Shown: positions 1 through 8,349, counted from the first letter of the stretch. The stretch is 64,000 nt of DNA from DATLZC01 sp037444005 (GCA_037444005.1 JBBING010000005.1:7141-71140), one strand, 5' to 3'. The notes: generated from the letters alone by a model not told the origin. Made by a program: numbers and translations.

Positions 1-330
1 GCGGTCAAAGACGTGCATATGGAGCCGAAGCTCAAAGATTATGCGCTCCACCTGGTCCGGGCCACGCGCGAGCCGGGGCGGTACCGGCTGGAAGCGCTCG
101 AGCCGCTCATCGCCTACGGGGCGTCGCCTCGCGCCACCATCTACCTCGCGCGGGCCGCCCGGGCGAAGGCGTTCCTCGCGGGCCGCGGCTACGTGCTGCC
201 GGAGGACATCAAAGACGTCGCGCCCGATGTCCTGCGGCATCGCATCGTGCTCACGTACGAGGCCGAGGCGGAAGAGGTCACCGCCGACGAGGTCATCCGC
301 CGCGTGCTGAGCGCCGTCCCCCTGCCGTGA
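1..330 (+). CDS. MoxR-family AAA+ ATPase, C-terminal fragment
   Basis: The reading frame is open at the left edge of the window, so only about the last 109 residues are present. They match the C-terminal lid domain of MoxR-type AAA+ ATPases: a helical segment with the GASPRA motif (around residue 40), then a stretch around YVLPEDIKDVAPDVLRHR, which is the family's typical sensor-2/lid signature. MoxR proteins are chaperone-like ATPases that usually act with von Willebrand A proteins, often encoded next to them. The Walker A and B motifs lie outside the window. The stop overlaps the GTG of the next gene, so the two are probably co-transcribed. Confidence 0.85.
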   Translation, partial: AVKDVHMEPKLKDYALHLVRATREPGRYRLEALEPLIAYGASPRATIYLARAARAKAFLAGRGYVLPEDIKDVAPDVLRHRIVLTYEAEAEEVTADEVIRRVLSAVPLP

Positions 331-1109
331 GTTGGCGCGTGGAGTCCGAGCGAGTGCTGCCGACCGTCGAGCTGCGCGAGATCGTCGCCTATCTGGACGA
401 GCTGCTGGAGGTCGAGCGGTTCACCGAGGCCGACACCAACGGGCTCGTGTGGGACGCCGGCGCGCCGGTGGCGCGCATCGCGGCCGCGGTGAACACCACC
501 TTCGAGACGATTCGGGGCGCTCGCAGGGAGGGCTGTCAACTGCTGCTCGTGCACCATCCGCCGTGGCCCCACATCGATCTGCACCTGCGCAGCGAGAAGG
601 AGCAGGCGTTGCGGTTCGCCGGCGTGTCGCTGTACGCGTCCCACGCGCCCCTGGATTGCGCGCCGGAATTCGGGAACAGCGCTGTGTTGGCGCGGATGCT
701 GGGCGTCCGCGTCGAGGGCCGCTTTCTGGCCTTCGAGGGCGGGCACGCCGGGGTCTACGGGGATGTCGACGGTGATTTCCCCGCGCTGGTCGAGCGGCTG
801 CGGCAGGCCATCGGGAGCGAAGTCGAGGCGCACCGGAACGCGCGCTCGTTCGGACGCGTCGCCGTGGTGACGGGCGCCGGCGGGTGGACGGCGTCCTTGG
901 ACGAGGCGCGACGGCTCGGCTGCGACACCTTCATCACGGGCGAGGGCTCGATGCACACGCGGGTCTTCGCGCGCGAGACGGGCATGAACCTGATCCTCGG
1001 GGGGCACTACGCGACCGAAGCGCCGGGAATCCGCGAGCTGGCGCGCCGGGTCGCCGAGCGGTTTCGTCTTCCCTGGCGGTTCATCCCGGAGAGCCCATCC
1101 ATCGGCTGA
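327..1109 (+). CDS. Nif3-like dinuclear metal centre protein (DUF34/YqfO family)
   Basis: About 260 residues. The N-terminal part has the metal-binding LVHHPPW motif (near residue 73) and ASHAPLD (near 107), the counterpart of the family's Y(S/A)xHTxLD. The C-terminal part has a GEGSMH segment and GGHYATE, the usual closing metal-ligand motif of Nif3 proteins. Nif3/DUF34 proteins bind two divalent metals and have been proposed as GTP cyclohydrolase-like or metal-insertion proteins; no single reaction is settled for the family. The GTG start overlaps the stop of the upstream MoxR gene. It is the compact form, without the inserted PII-like domain of the Bacillus protein. Confidence 0.82.
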   Translation: MSWRVESERVLPTVELREIVAYLDELLEVERFTEADTNGLVWDAGAPVARIAAAVNTTFETIRGARREGCQLLLVHHPPWPHIDLHLRSEKEQALRFAGVSLYASHAPLDCAPEFGNSAVLARMLGVRVEGRFLAFEGGHAGVYGDVDGDFPALVERLRQAIGSEVEAHRNARSFGRVAVVTGAGGWTASLDEARRLGCDTFITGEGSMHTRVFARETGMNLILGGHYATEAPGIRELARRVAERFRLPWRFIPESPSIG

Positions 1110-1125
1110 ATCGGCCGGCCGACGG

Positions 1126-1154
1126 TTGTCAGGGGCGGCTCGGTCGGGTATAGT
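1126..1154 (+). promoter_or_regulatory. Sigma-70-type promoter of the riboswitch-otsAB transcript
   Basis: A TTGTCA box (1126-1131), a 17-base spacer and a TATAGT box (1149-1154) lie just after the Nif3-like gene and about 22 bases before the riboswitch aptamer. This is the correct place for the start of a leader RNA of roughly 260 bases. Confidence 0.65.
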
Positions 1155-1176
1155 GGGGCCCGGAACAACAACACGA

Positions 1177-1309
1177 ATGGCCGAATCCGCCAGCCTGGCG
1201 GAGCGGGGGATCCGTTTTCGGGGTGAATCCGTCGATGCCCTGTCACGCGGCAGGGAGGCGGAGGGGCAGCCCCTTCAGCCCTAACCCGTCAGCTAACCTC
1301 GCAGGCCAC
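1177..1309 (+). promoter_or_regulatory. Cyclic di-AMP riboswitch (ydaO/yuaA class)
   Basis: The leader of otsA carries the hallmark conserved blocks of the ydaO-yuaA aptamer in order: GGCCGAATCCGCC (1179-1191), GGCGGAGCGGGGGATCC, GGGGTGAATCC, an AGGG-type stem, then AACCCGTCAGCTAACCTCG (1283-1301). The closing P1 helix pairs GGCC at 1179-1182 with GGCC at 1304-1307. This class binds cyclic di-AMP and usually turns genes off at high ligand; known targets include ion transport, osmoprotection and cell-wall genes. Downstream, a 6-bp hairpin (1334-1349, GCTT loop) could be part of the expression platform, though it lacks a clear U-tract. The riboswitch faces otsA, so it should control trehalose synthesis. 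Confidence 0.88.
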
Positions 1310-1420
1310 TGAAGTGGGACGATCCCGCCAGACGCCGGGGCTTCCCGGCTGATTCGGTTCGCGCGCGTCGTTTTCGGTTCGTTCGTCTGGCTGTCCGTCC
1401 CGCCGCAAGGAGGTATGGAT

Positions 1421-2920
1421 ATGCTTGCGCAGGGCGCCGCGACCCTGGAGACCTCAGGGCATCATGCTGTCGAGTCCGCTGCGAGGCCGGCTGTGATCAT
1501 CGCGAGCAATCGCGGCCCGGTCGAGTTCGACAGAGACGCTGACGGACGGCTCACCGTCCGCCGCGGCACCGGGGGCGTAGTGACGGCCCTCACAGCGATG
1601 AGCCGCTCGGTGGATGCCGTCTGGCTCGCGGCTCCGATGACGCCGGTGGACCGCGCGGTCGCCCGCTTCAGCGCGACGCCCCCCATTCCGGCGAGCCGGC
1701 TCGGCGCCGCCTTCCGTTTCGTCCTCGTCCCCGAAGACGTCCACGAGCTCCACTACGGTACGTTCTGCAATCCGTTCCTCTGGTTCCACCAGCACGGCCT
1801 CTGGGACCTGCTGCGGGAGCGGACCTCGCTGGATGAGGAGCTGCGCGAGGCGTGGTCGAAGGGGTACGTGCCGGCGAACGCGCTCTTCGCCCAGGCCATC
1901 GCGGCGGAGCTGGAGGCGCGCCCCGAAGCGCCCGTCCTGTTGCAGGATTACCACCTCTACCTGGCGGCCCAGGGCGTCAGGGAGCGCCGGGAGAGCGCCC
2001 ATCTCCAGCACTTCACGCACATCCCATGGCCCGAGCCGTCGGCGTGGCAGCGGCTGCCGTGGGAGATCACGAAGGGCATTCTCGCCGGCCTGCTCGCGAA
2101 TGACGTGGTCAGCTTCCAGACGCGGCAGGCTACCTTCAACTTCCTCGACACCTGCTACAACTTTGTCGCCGGCGCGCAGGTCGACTTCGAGCGCCGCGAA
2201 GTGGTGTACGAGGGCCGGCGCGTGAGCGTGCGGCACAATCCCATCTCGATCGATGTCGACGCCGTCCGCGCGAGGGCGGCGTCGGTCGAGGTCCAGCGGT
2301 ACCGTCAGCGGCTGATGCGGTACGCGGGCGAGAAGCTCATCGTCCGAGTGGACCGGATGGACCCGGCAAAGGACGTGCTCGGGGGCATCGAGGCCTACGG
2401 ATTGCTGCTCGAGCGGCACCCGGTGCTGCGCGGCCGCGTCCGCCATCTGGCGTTCCTCGTCCCTTCACGCAGCCAGGTGCCCGAGTACCGGCGCTACGCC
2501 GAGCAGGTGCTGCGCGCGATCGACGACGTAAACGAACGCTTCGGACGTCCGGGCTGGAAGCCCATCGAGCTGTTCTACGAGGACAATTACGACCAGGCGC
2601 TCGCCGGCATGTCGCTGTACGACGTGCTGGTCGTCAATTCGGTGGCGGACGGTATGAACCTGGTGGCCAAAGAGGGGCCCGTCGTGAATCAGCGCGACGG
2701 CGTGCTCATCCTCTCGACGGCGGCGGGCGCCTACGAAGAGCTGCGCGACGGCTGTCTTCCCGTGCCGCCGCGCGACGTCAACGCCCTCGCGAACGCCATG
2801 TGGGCCGCGCTCAACACACCCCTGGAGGCGCGGCGCCGGGCGATTCATCGCCTCCGGCTCGCTATCGCCGCCAACGACGTGCGGCGGTGGCTGGACACGC
2901 AGCTCCGCGAGGCCGCCTGA
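1421..2920 (+). CDS. otsA: Trehalose-6-phosphate synthase
   Basis: Glycosyltransferase family 20 enzyme making trehalose-6-phosphate from UDP- (or ADP-/GDP-) glucose and glucose-6-phosphate in the cytoplasm. Recognised by SNRGPVEF and GTGGVVTAL near the N terminus, QDYHLYLAA (the DYHL block), HIPWPEPSAWQRLP, VDRMDPAKD (the donor-binding R..K region) and DGMNLVAKE near the C terminus. Length, 499 aa, is usual. Two ATGs are possible (1415 and 1421). The AAGGAGG ribosome binding site at 1407-1413 sits 7 bases before 1421 and only one base before 1415, so 1421 is chosen. otsB follows after 4 bases. The long leader holds a cyclic di-AMP riboswitch, so expression should respond to that second messenger. 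Confidence 0.93.
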   Translation: MLAQGAATLETSGHHAVESAARPAVIIASNRGPVEFDRDADGRLTVRRGTGGVVTALTAMSRSVDAVWLAAPMTPVDRAVARFSATPPIPASRLGAAFRFVLVPEDVHELHYGTFCNPFLWFHQHGLWDLLRERTSLDEELREAWSKGYVPANALFAQAIAAELEARPEAPVLLQDYHLYLAAQGVRERRESAHLQHFTHIPWPEPSAWQRLPWEITKGILAGLLANDVVSFQTRQATFNFLDTCYNFVAGAQVDFERREVVYEGRRVSVRHNPISIDVDAVRARAASVEVQRYRQRLMRYAGEKLIVRVDRMDPAKDVLGGIEAYGLLLERHPVLRGRVRHLAFLVPSRSQVPEYRRYAEQVLRAIDDVNERFGRPGWKPIELFYEDNYDQALAGMSLYDVLVVNSVADGMNLVAKEGPVVNQRDGVLILSTAAGAYEELRDGCLPVPPRDVNALANAMWAALNTPLEARRRAIHRLRLAIAANDVRRWLDTQLREAA

Positions 2921-2924
2921 CGCC

Positions 2925-3752
2925 GTGACCGGGGACGAAGCCGTCGAGCGGGCCGTCGAGGCGCTCCTCGCGCGTCCTTCCATCGTCGCCACCGACTTCG
3001 ACGGCACCCTGAGCGAGATCGTCGCAGACCCAGCGCAGGCGTCTCTCGTGCCCGGCGCGCGAGAGGCGCTGACGTCGCTCCGGGACGCGGTCGACGCCGT
3101 GTGCGTGGTCTCGGGGCGCTCGCTCGCCGACGTGCGGCGCCGCGTTGGCGTGGAGGGCCTCATCTACGCCGGTAACCACGGCCTCGAGTGGCACGGGCTG
3201 CCGGGGGAAGCCGACGGCGCCGAGGGTGTGACGGCCCGGCTGGAGCTGGCCCCGCTGGTGCCTGCGCTCCAGAACGCGCTGAGCGGCCTCGCGGGCGTCT
3301 GGATCGAAGACAAAGGCCTCACCCTCACCATTCATTTCCGCGGCGCCGAGGACGTGGCGGCGACGGCGCGCGCGGTGCGGGAGCGGGCCGCGGCGGCGGT
3401 GGGCGAGGGGTACCGGCTACGGCCAGGCCGCCTGGCGCTGGAGATCGTCCCCGAGGCGCTTCTCGGCAAAGAGCGCTTTCTCCAGCGGGTCATCGCCGCG
3501 ATCGGCGCGCGTGGCGTTGTCGCGCTCGGGGACGACGTGAGCGACCTGAAGGCGTTGCGTCTCGTGCGGCGGCGCGCCGAGGCGGGCATTCCGGGCCTCG
3601 CGGTGGGCGTCGCGAGCGACGAAGCGCCCCCGGAGCTGCCCGAAGTCGCGGACACGCTGCTTCAGGGTCCCCTCGAAGCCGCCGACTGGCTCCTGCGCGT
3701 GGCCTCGCGGCTCAGGGACGAGGCCGCTCGGAGGGCAGCTCCACCCGCTTGA
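2925..3752 (+). CDS. otsB: Trehalose-6-phosphate phosphatase
   Basis: HAD-superfamily phosphatase that releases trehalose from trehalose-6-phosphate. The catalytic DFDGTLS motif I is near residue 24, VVSGRS (motif II) near 63, YAGNHGLEWHG (substrate-cap region) near 86, and GDDVSDLKA (motif IV) near 203. At 275 aa it has the normal size of a stand-alone OtsB. GTG start 4 bases after the otsA stop: a two-gene operon giving a complete trehalose pathway under the upstream c-di-AMP riboswitch. Its 3' end overlaps the convergent amidohydrolase gene by about 40 bases. Confidence 0.92.
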   Translation: MTGDEAVERAVEALLARPSIVATDFDGTLSEIVADPAQASLVPGAREALTSLRDAVDAVCVVSGRSLADVRRRVGVEGLIYAGNHGLEWHGLPGEADGAEGVTARLELAPLVPALQNALSGLAGVWIEDKGLTLTIHFRGAEDVAATARAVRERAAAAVGEGYRLRPGRLALEIVPEALLGKERFLQRVIAAIGARGVVALGDDVSDLKALRLVRRRAEAGIPGLAVGVASDEAPPELPEVADTLLQGPLEAADWLLRVASRLRDEAARRAAPPA

Positions 3753-4974
3753 TTACCGCTCCTCCCTTGACGACCAGGGAAATGCGCTCGGCGTCGGCCA
3801 GCGCCGCGATGTCGGCCAGGGGGTCCCCGTCCACCACGATGAGGTCGGCCTGCTTGCCCTCGGCGACGACGCCGATGCGGTCGGCGAGCCCGAAGAGCTC
3901 GGCGTTGACGTTCGTGGCGGAGACGATCGCCTGCATCGGCCCGAGGATCTGCGCCTTGAGGACGAGCTCTTCGGCCTTGCGGGCCATCGTGTGGCCCAGG
4001 AGGTCGGAGCCGGACCCGATGCGCACCCCCGCTTCGGCGGCGAGGCGCACCGCCTCCGCGCCCGTCGCCTTCACACGCTCGATCTTCTCGAGGCTGTAGC
4101 GCGAGAGGCCGAGTTCGGCCCCCTGACGCGAGAGGACCTCGAAGACGATGAGCGTGGGCACGAGGAACGCGCCCTCTCACGCCATGCGATACGCCGTCGC
4201 CTCGTCGAGCAGATTGCCGTGCTCGATGGAACGAACGCCAGCGTCCAGACAGTTCGCGATGCTCCTCGGGTGGTAGGCGTGCGCGAGGACGTAGGTGTCT
4301 CGGGCGGCGGCCTCTTCGACGGCGGCGCGCAGCTCGTCGACGGTGAACTGCGTGGCTTCGATGGGATCGGTCGGCGAGGCGGCGCCGCCCGACGCCATGA
4401 CCTTGATCTGCGTGGCGCCGCGCCTGAGCTGATCCCGGGCGGCTCTGCGCACCTCGTCGGGACCGTCGCACAGCACAGACCCCGCGAGGAGGCCCGGCAC
4501 CGGGGCGGGCTGCGTGTCATCGTAGGGCGCCCGGAAGTCACCGTGACCGCCCGTCTGGGACAGGAAGGCGCCGCTGGGCAAAATCCGCGGACCGCGCAGG
4601 AGGCCGCGTTCGACCGCCCCCGCCCATGCCGGGTCCAGCCCTCCAGCGTCCCGGACGGTCGTGAACCCCTGGTCCAGCGTCTCCTCGATGAAGCGCGCGA
4701 CCTTGAGCGCGTACGCCGCCAGCGGCCGCGTCGTCGTGCCGTCCGGCTCCGTCAGGCCGAAGTGGACGTGAGCGTCCGTGAGGCCGGGCAACAGGAACCG
4801 CCCGCCGAGGTCGATGACCGCGGCGTCGCGCGGAAGCGTGAGTTCCCGCCTCGGGGCGATACGCACGATGGTGCCGCCCTCGACGATGACGGAGACGCCG
4901 GGACGTGGGTCGGCCCCGGTCCCGTCGAGGAGGACGGCGTCATGGAGCACGAGGGGGACGGGAGACCACGGCAT
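3712..4974 (-). pseudogene. Amidohydrolase (imidazolonepropionase/prolidase-like) with one in-frame TGA
   Basis: A metal-dependent amidohydrolase of about 420 codons, intact except for a single TGA at 4177-4179 (codon 266). Before it: the DAHVH metal motif, the IKVMASGG segment with the likely carboxylated Lys, LAHAY and SIEHGNLLDEATA. After it, in the same frame: EGAFLVPTL, the GSDLLG aspartate motif and the C-terminal beta domain with ADLIVVDGDPL. Both halves are well conserved, so the change is recent, a sequence error, or read through. The family has a variable residue at this spot (R, E, K), and CGA or GGA to TGA is one step away. I found no good SECIS hairpin. Convergent with otsB; divergent from ymdB. 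Confidence 0.7.
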
Positions 4975-5053
4975 CGCGCATCATCGTGCCCGATCGCGGC
5001 GCTGGTGTGAAGGGGAGCGCGCGTGTTCGCGAGGGCGGATGCGCCGAAGGCCC

Positions 5054-5062
5054 TGTTATACT
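5054..5062 (+). promoter_or_regulatory. Extended -10 promoter of ymdB, likely leaderless transcript
   Basis: TGTTATACT is an extended -10 element (TG, one base, TATACT at 5057-5062). The ATG of ymdB follows after only 6 bases, which puts the expected transcription start at or within the start codon. There is no Shine-Dalgarno motif, consistent with a leaderless mRNA. No good -35 box is visible, as is common with extended -10 promoters. Confidence 0.5.
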
Positions 5063-5068
5063 GCCGCG

Positions 5069-5851
5069 ATGCGCGTGCTGATGATCGGCGACGTGGTGGG
5101 CAAGCCGGGGCGGCAGGCGGTGAAAGCGCTCGTGCCGCAGCTTCGGCGGGAGCTCAAGGTCGATGTCGTGATCGCCAACGGCGAGAACGCCGCGGCGGGC
5201 CGCGGCCTCACGCCCGCCACCGCCGGCGAACTGTTCGAGGCAGGCGTCGACGTCATCACCTCGGGGAACCACATCTGGGATCAGAAGGAGATCATCCCGT
5301 TTCTCGATGGCGAAGCCCCGGTGTTGCGCCCGGCCAACTATCCGCCGGCGGCGCCCGGGCAGGGCATGGTGACGCTGAAGGGCCTCACCGTCCTCAACCT
5401 CCAGGGCCGCTCGTTTATGGTGGACATCGACGACCCCTTCCGGACCGCGGACGAGGCGCTCGGCTCGCTTCCGCCCGAGGCGGTGGTCGTCGTGGACATG
5501 CACGCTGAGACGACGGCGGAGAAGGCGGCGATGGGGTGGTATCTCGACGGGCGGGTCGCCGCCGTGCTCGGCACGCATACCCACGTCCCTACGGCGGACG
5601 CCCGCATCCTGCCAAGAGGCACGGCGTTCGTCTGCGACGTGGGGATGGTGGGTCCGCGGGACTCCATTATCGGGAACGAGGTGTCTGCGGTCATCCAGCG
5701 GTTCCTGACCGGCATGCCGACGCGGCTTCCGGTCGCCGAGCATTCGCCGGTGGTTCAGTTCAACGCCGTGCTGGTCGATATCGACGAGGCGGCGAATCGA
5801 GCCCGCAGTATCGAACGCATCGATCGGGAGTGGCAACGGCATGGTGAGTAA
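5069..5851 (+). CDS. ymdB: YmdB-family metallophosphoesterase (TIGR00282)
   Basis: About 260 aa. Motifs in order: MIGDVVGKPGR at the N terminus (metal-binding GDxxG), IANGENAAAGRG (the GEN motif), SGNHIWDQKE (GNHxWD), VVDMHAETTAEKAA, and GTHTHVPTADARILP (the GTHTHV metal site). These define the YmdB family, calcineurin-like phosphoesterases; the Bacillus member hydrolyses 2',3'-cyclic nucleotides and affects biofilm and motility decisions. The start is the ATG immediately downstream of a TATACT -10 box. Its end overlaps the PHP-domain gene by 11 bases, so the two are co-expressed and may both act in nucleotide turnover. Confidence 0.88.
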   Translation: MRVLMIGDVVGKPGRQAVKALVPQLRRELKVDVVIANGENAAAGRGLTPATAGELFEAGVDVITSGNHIWDQKEIIPFLDGEAPVLRPANYPPAAPGQGMVTLKGLTVLNLQGRSFMVDIDDPFRTADEALGSLPPEAVVVVDMHAETTAEKAAMGWYLDGRVAAVLGTHTHVPTADARILPRGTAFVCDVGMVGPRDSIIGNEVSAVIQRFLTGMPTRLPVAEHSPVVQFNAVLVDIDEAANRARSIERIDREWQRHGE

Positions 5852-6698
5852 AGGAGATTTCCACACCCACAGCACGGCGTCGGACGGAAACCTCTCGCCG
5901 ACGGAGCTGGTGGACCTGGCGGCGGGGCGAGGGCTGCGCATCATGGCCCTCACGGACCATGACTCGACGGAAGGCATCGCCGAGGCGCGCCGGGCGGCGG
6001 AACGCTGGCCCGGCTTCACCCTCATCTCCGGCGTCGAAATGGGGACGGATATCCCCGGGGCCGAAGTGCACGTCGTGGGGCTCTTCCTCGAGCCCGAAAA
6101 CGAGGAGCTGCAAAAGACGCTGCGCTGGCTGCGCGAGTCGCGGGTCGTGCGCGCGCGGCGGATGGTGGACAAGCTCCGGGACCTGGGCTACGACATCACG
6201 TGGGAACAGGTGCTGCGGTTCGCCGGGGACGGCAGCGTGGGCCGTCCCCACGTGGCCCACGCGCTCGTCGAGAAGGGGTACATCGAGAACGTCTCCCAGG
6301 CCTTCGAAGGCCTCATCGACCGCAACGGCGTCGCCTACGTCGAGCGCGAGAAGATGACGCCGGGGGAGGCGGTGGACTGCATCGTGCGGTTGGGGGGCGT
6401 CGCTATCCTGGCCCACCCGGCCGACCTCGAGAACCTCGAGGAGCTCCTGCCGGAGCTCAAAGCCGCGGGCCTGGCGGGAATGGAGGTCTACTACAAGGAC
6501 TACGACGAGGCGACGATGACCAGGCTGCGGGAGGTCGCCGACCGGTTCGGCCTGCTACCGGGTGGAGGGACCGACTTCCACGGCATCTTCGGGGAAGGTG
6601 AGCCCTTGCCCGGCGATATTCCATTGCCCGACTGGGTGGCGGACCGCATCCTGGAGCTGGGCGCGGAGGCGAAGGCGCGGCGGATGGCATCGCGCTGA
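5841..6698 (+). CDS. PHP-domain phosphoesterase (RNase AM/nucleoside bisphosphate phosphatase-like)
   Basis: 285 aa single-domain PHP protein. It has the four PHP motifs: GDFHTHSTASDG (HxH, residues 6-17), TDHDST (around 38), ILAHPADL (around 193) and GGGTDFHG (around 243). The long insert between motifs, with GRPHVAHALVEKG, is typical of the YciV/Rnm subgroup, which removes 5' nucleotides from short RNAs or dephosphorylates 3',5'-bisphosphonucleosides. Substrate is inferred from the family only. It overlaps ymdB by 11 bases in a different frame, indicating translational coupling. Confidence 0.8.
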   Translation: MVSKGDFHTHSTASDGNLSPTELVDLAAGRGLRIMALTDHDSTEGIAEARRAAERWPGFTLISGVEMGTDIPGAEVHVVGLFLEPENEELQKTLRWLRESRVVRARRMVDKLRDLGYDITWEQVLRFAGDGSVGRPHVAHALVEKGYIENVSQAFEGLIDRNGVAYVEREKMTPGEAVDCIVRLGGVAILAHPADLENLEELLPELKAAGLAGMEVYYKDYDEATMTRLREVADRFGLLPGGGTDFHGIFGEGEPLPGDIPLPDWVADRILELGAEAKARRMASR

Positions 6699-6728
6699 CG
6701 CTTCCTCCGGCGCCCGGGGGAGCCACAC

Positions 6729-7034
6729 GTGGCCCTGGCGTCGTTCTTCCGCTGGCTTCTGGGCAGCCGCGACCGCGAGCCGCGCCCCGATGACCTCGTG
6801 CGGCTCGCGGACGCATCCAGCGAGCCCGAAGGCCGCGCCTGGATCGAGCTGCTGGCGCATCACGGCATCCCGGCCATGGGCCGGCCGACGCACCCGTACG
6901 GCGCGCCCGTCGGATGGCCCGGTGCGGGCTTCGCCTTCGAACTCTGGGTCCGCCGGGCCGACTACGTGCGCGCGGCCGAGATTCTCGGCCTCCATCCCGA
7001 AGGCGGAGAAGACGGCGGCGGGCCGCAGGCCTGA
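6729..7034 (+). CDS. Small DUF2007-like protein
   Basis: 101 aa with a GTG start. The body (EPEGRAWIELLAHHGIPA, then ending in AAEILG) resembles the short 'putative signal transducing protein' family DUF2007, whose members have a ferredoxin-like fold of unknown function. A hydrophobic N-terminal stretch (ALASFFRWLLGS) may be an amphipathic helix. It follows the PHP gene after 30 bases on the same strand and could be in that operon. Family assignment is tentative. Confidence 0.55.
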   Translation: MALASFFRWLLGSRDREPRPDDLVRLADASSEPEGRAWIELLAHHGIPAMGRPTHPYGAPVGWPGAGFAFELWVRRADYVRAAEILGLHPEGGEDGGGPQA

Positions 7035-7064
7035 CCCTCGCCGGCGTAAGGCGCCGGGGCTCTG

Positions 7065-7580
7065 CTACTGCACCGTCACGGTGACTTCGGCGACCACCGG
7101 CGGGTCCAGCGGCGTGTGGTCGTTGTTCACGAGCTGGACCGCGAACGTGTGCTCGCCGGGCGGCACGTCCGGCCAGGTGTACGTTGTGGTCGCGCTGGCG
7201 TGATACGTCCCCTGCGCACTGACCGCGGGCTGTCCCGGCGTCGTCGGCAGGTCCGCGACGTCGATGTAGAAGTGGACGTGACCCTCGCCCGGCGCCGCCG
7301 GTGCGTTCAGGTTGTCGACGACCTCGAAATTGGAGACCTCGACCGTGACGGTGACGTCGCCCGCGGGGACGGTTGCGCCGTCCGCGGGCTCGACGATGGC
7401 GACCGAAGGCGCGGCCTCGGCGGCGGGCGGCTCGGTGGGCGCCCGGGTCGGCGCCGCCGGAGCCGACGTCGCCGTGGGCGGGGTCGCCGCCCCATCCTCC
7501 TCGTCATCGCCGCAGGCTGCAGCCGCGATCAGCGCGGCGGCCAGCGCGGCGCTCGCGGCGAACCACAACGTTCGCTTCAT
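7065..7580 (-). CDS. Secreted lipoprotein with beta-sandwich domain
   Basis: 171 aa. An N-terminal signal peptide ends in a lipobox (AAAAC, Cys at about 23), followed by an acidic stretch and a Thr/Pro/Ala-rich linker. The C-terminal domain (VAIVEPADGATVPAGDVTV, then GEGHVHFYIDV and PPGEHTFAVQLVN) looks like an immunoglobulin-type or DUF4399-like fold; the HVHFYID segment is common in secreted proteins of that type. Function unknown; it should be anchored to the outer face of the membrane by Lgt (36447-37313). It ends near the convergent upstream gene and is divergent from the Rieske gene. Confidence 0.72.
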   Translation of the reverse strand: MKRTLWFAASAALAAALIAAAACGDDEEDGAATPPTATSAPAAPTRAPTEPPAAEAAPSVAIVEPADGATVPAGDVTVTVEVSNFEVVDNLNAPAAPGEGHVHFYIDVADLPTTPGQPAVSAQGTYHASATTTYTWPDVPPGEHTFAVQLVNNDHTPLDPPVVAEVTVTVQ

Positions 7581-7737
7581 GTGGGGCCCCCTCCTGTGCG
7601 GTAGCTACGTGGAACGATACGGTCTTCCAGAGGGCTACGCTCCGCCGCCGGCCGCGGATTCATCGGCTTCGGTTGATCGCAGCATCGCGGCGCACTACAG
7701 TGCCGGTGACCCGCACAGGAGGAGGCGCGTAGACGAT

Positions 7738-8310
7738 ATGACCGACGAACGGCGTACGTTGGCGAGGCTGAGCCTCTCGAAGCCGACCGTGTGGCCGATC
7801 GCGGTGGCAGTGTCCGCGGCGATCGCGGTGGTGGGGCTGTTCATCCACGTCGGCGTGCTCGCGCTGGGGCTGGCGCTGGCGCTGGTCTCGCTCGCGGGCT
7901 GGGCGGCGGAGGATTACCGGCGCTACGTGCTCGCGCCGGCGCGGCGGACGTGGCCGTTCGTCCGGGTGGCGGCGAAGGCCGACATCCCCGAGAACCAGGT
8001 GCGGTGGTTTCGCGTCGAGGGCATGGAAGTCTGCGTGGCGAACGTGGACGGGGATTACTTCGCGGTGGGCAACCGCTGTCCGCACATGTTCGCCCGGCTG
8101 GGCAAAGGCCGGCTCATTGGGACGCTGGTGGAGTGCCCGTGGCACGGCGCGCGGTACGACGTGACCGACGGCGGGCTGGCGTGCTGGGTGCAGCGGCCCT
8201 GGTGGCTCAAGCTGATCTACGATCTGTCCCTCCCCGGCTTCATGAAGCGGGGCGTCCCGGCCTACGAGGTCGAGGTGCGGGGCGACGACATCTACATCCA
8301 GGTGGCGTAG
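7738..8310 (+). CDS. Membrane-anchored Rieske [2Fe-2S] protein
   Basis: 190 aa. Two hydrophobic segments (about residues 18-60) precede a Rieske domain. The cluster ligands are visible as CPH in NRCPHMFARLGKG and CPWH in ECPWHGARYD, which is the C-x-H...C-x-x-H pattern. The spacing of 16-17 residues and lack of the extra disulphide Cys pair resemble Rieske ferredoxins of oxygenases rather than the bc1 subunit. No partner oxygenase, cytochrome b or reductase gene is adjacent, so the redox partner is unknown. ATG at 7738 lies downstream of a GGAGGAGG-like stretch, which is rather far away (about 15 bases). Confidence 0.78.
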   Translation: MTDERRTLARLSLSKPTVWPIAVAVSAAIAVVGLFIHVGVLALGLALALVSLAGWAAEDYRRYVLAPARRTWPFVRVAAKADIPENQVRWFRVEGMEVCVANVDGDYFAVGNRCPHMFARLGKGRLIGTLVECPWHGARYDVTDGGLACWVQRPWWLKLIYDLSLPGFMKRGVPAYEVEVRGDDIYIQVA

Positions 8311-8349
8311 CCGGGGCTGCGGCCGCACGCCTGTGCGGAACATCCGTTC

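Noticed and set aside
4177..4179. Selenocysteine in the amidohydrolase
   Set aside because: The family has no conserved Cys at this site and the downstream sequence has no stable hairpin at 15-35 bases with a GU loop.
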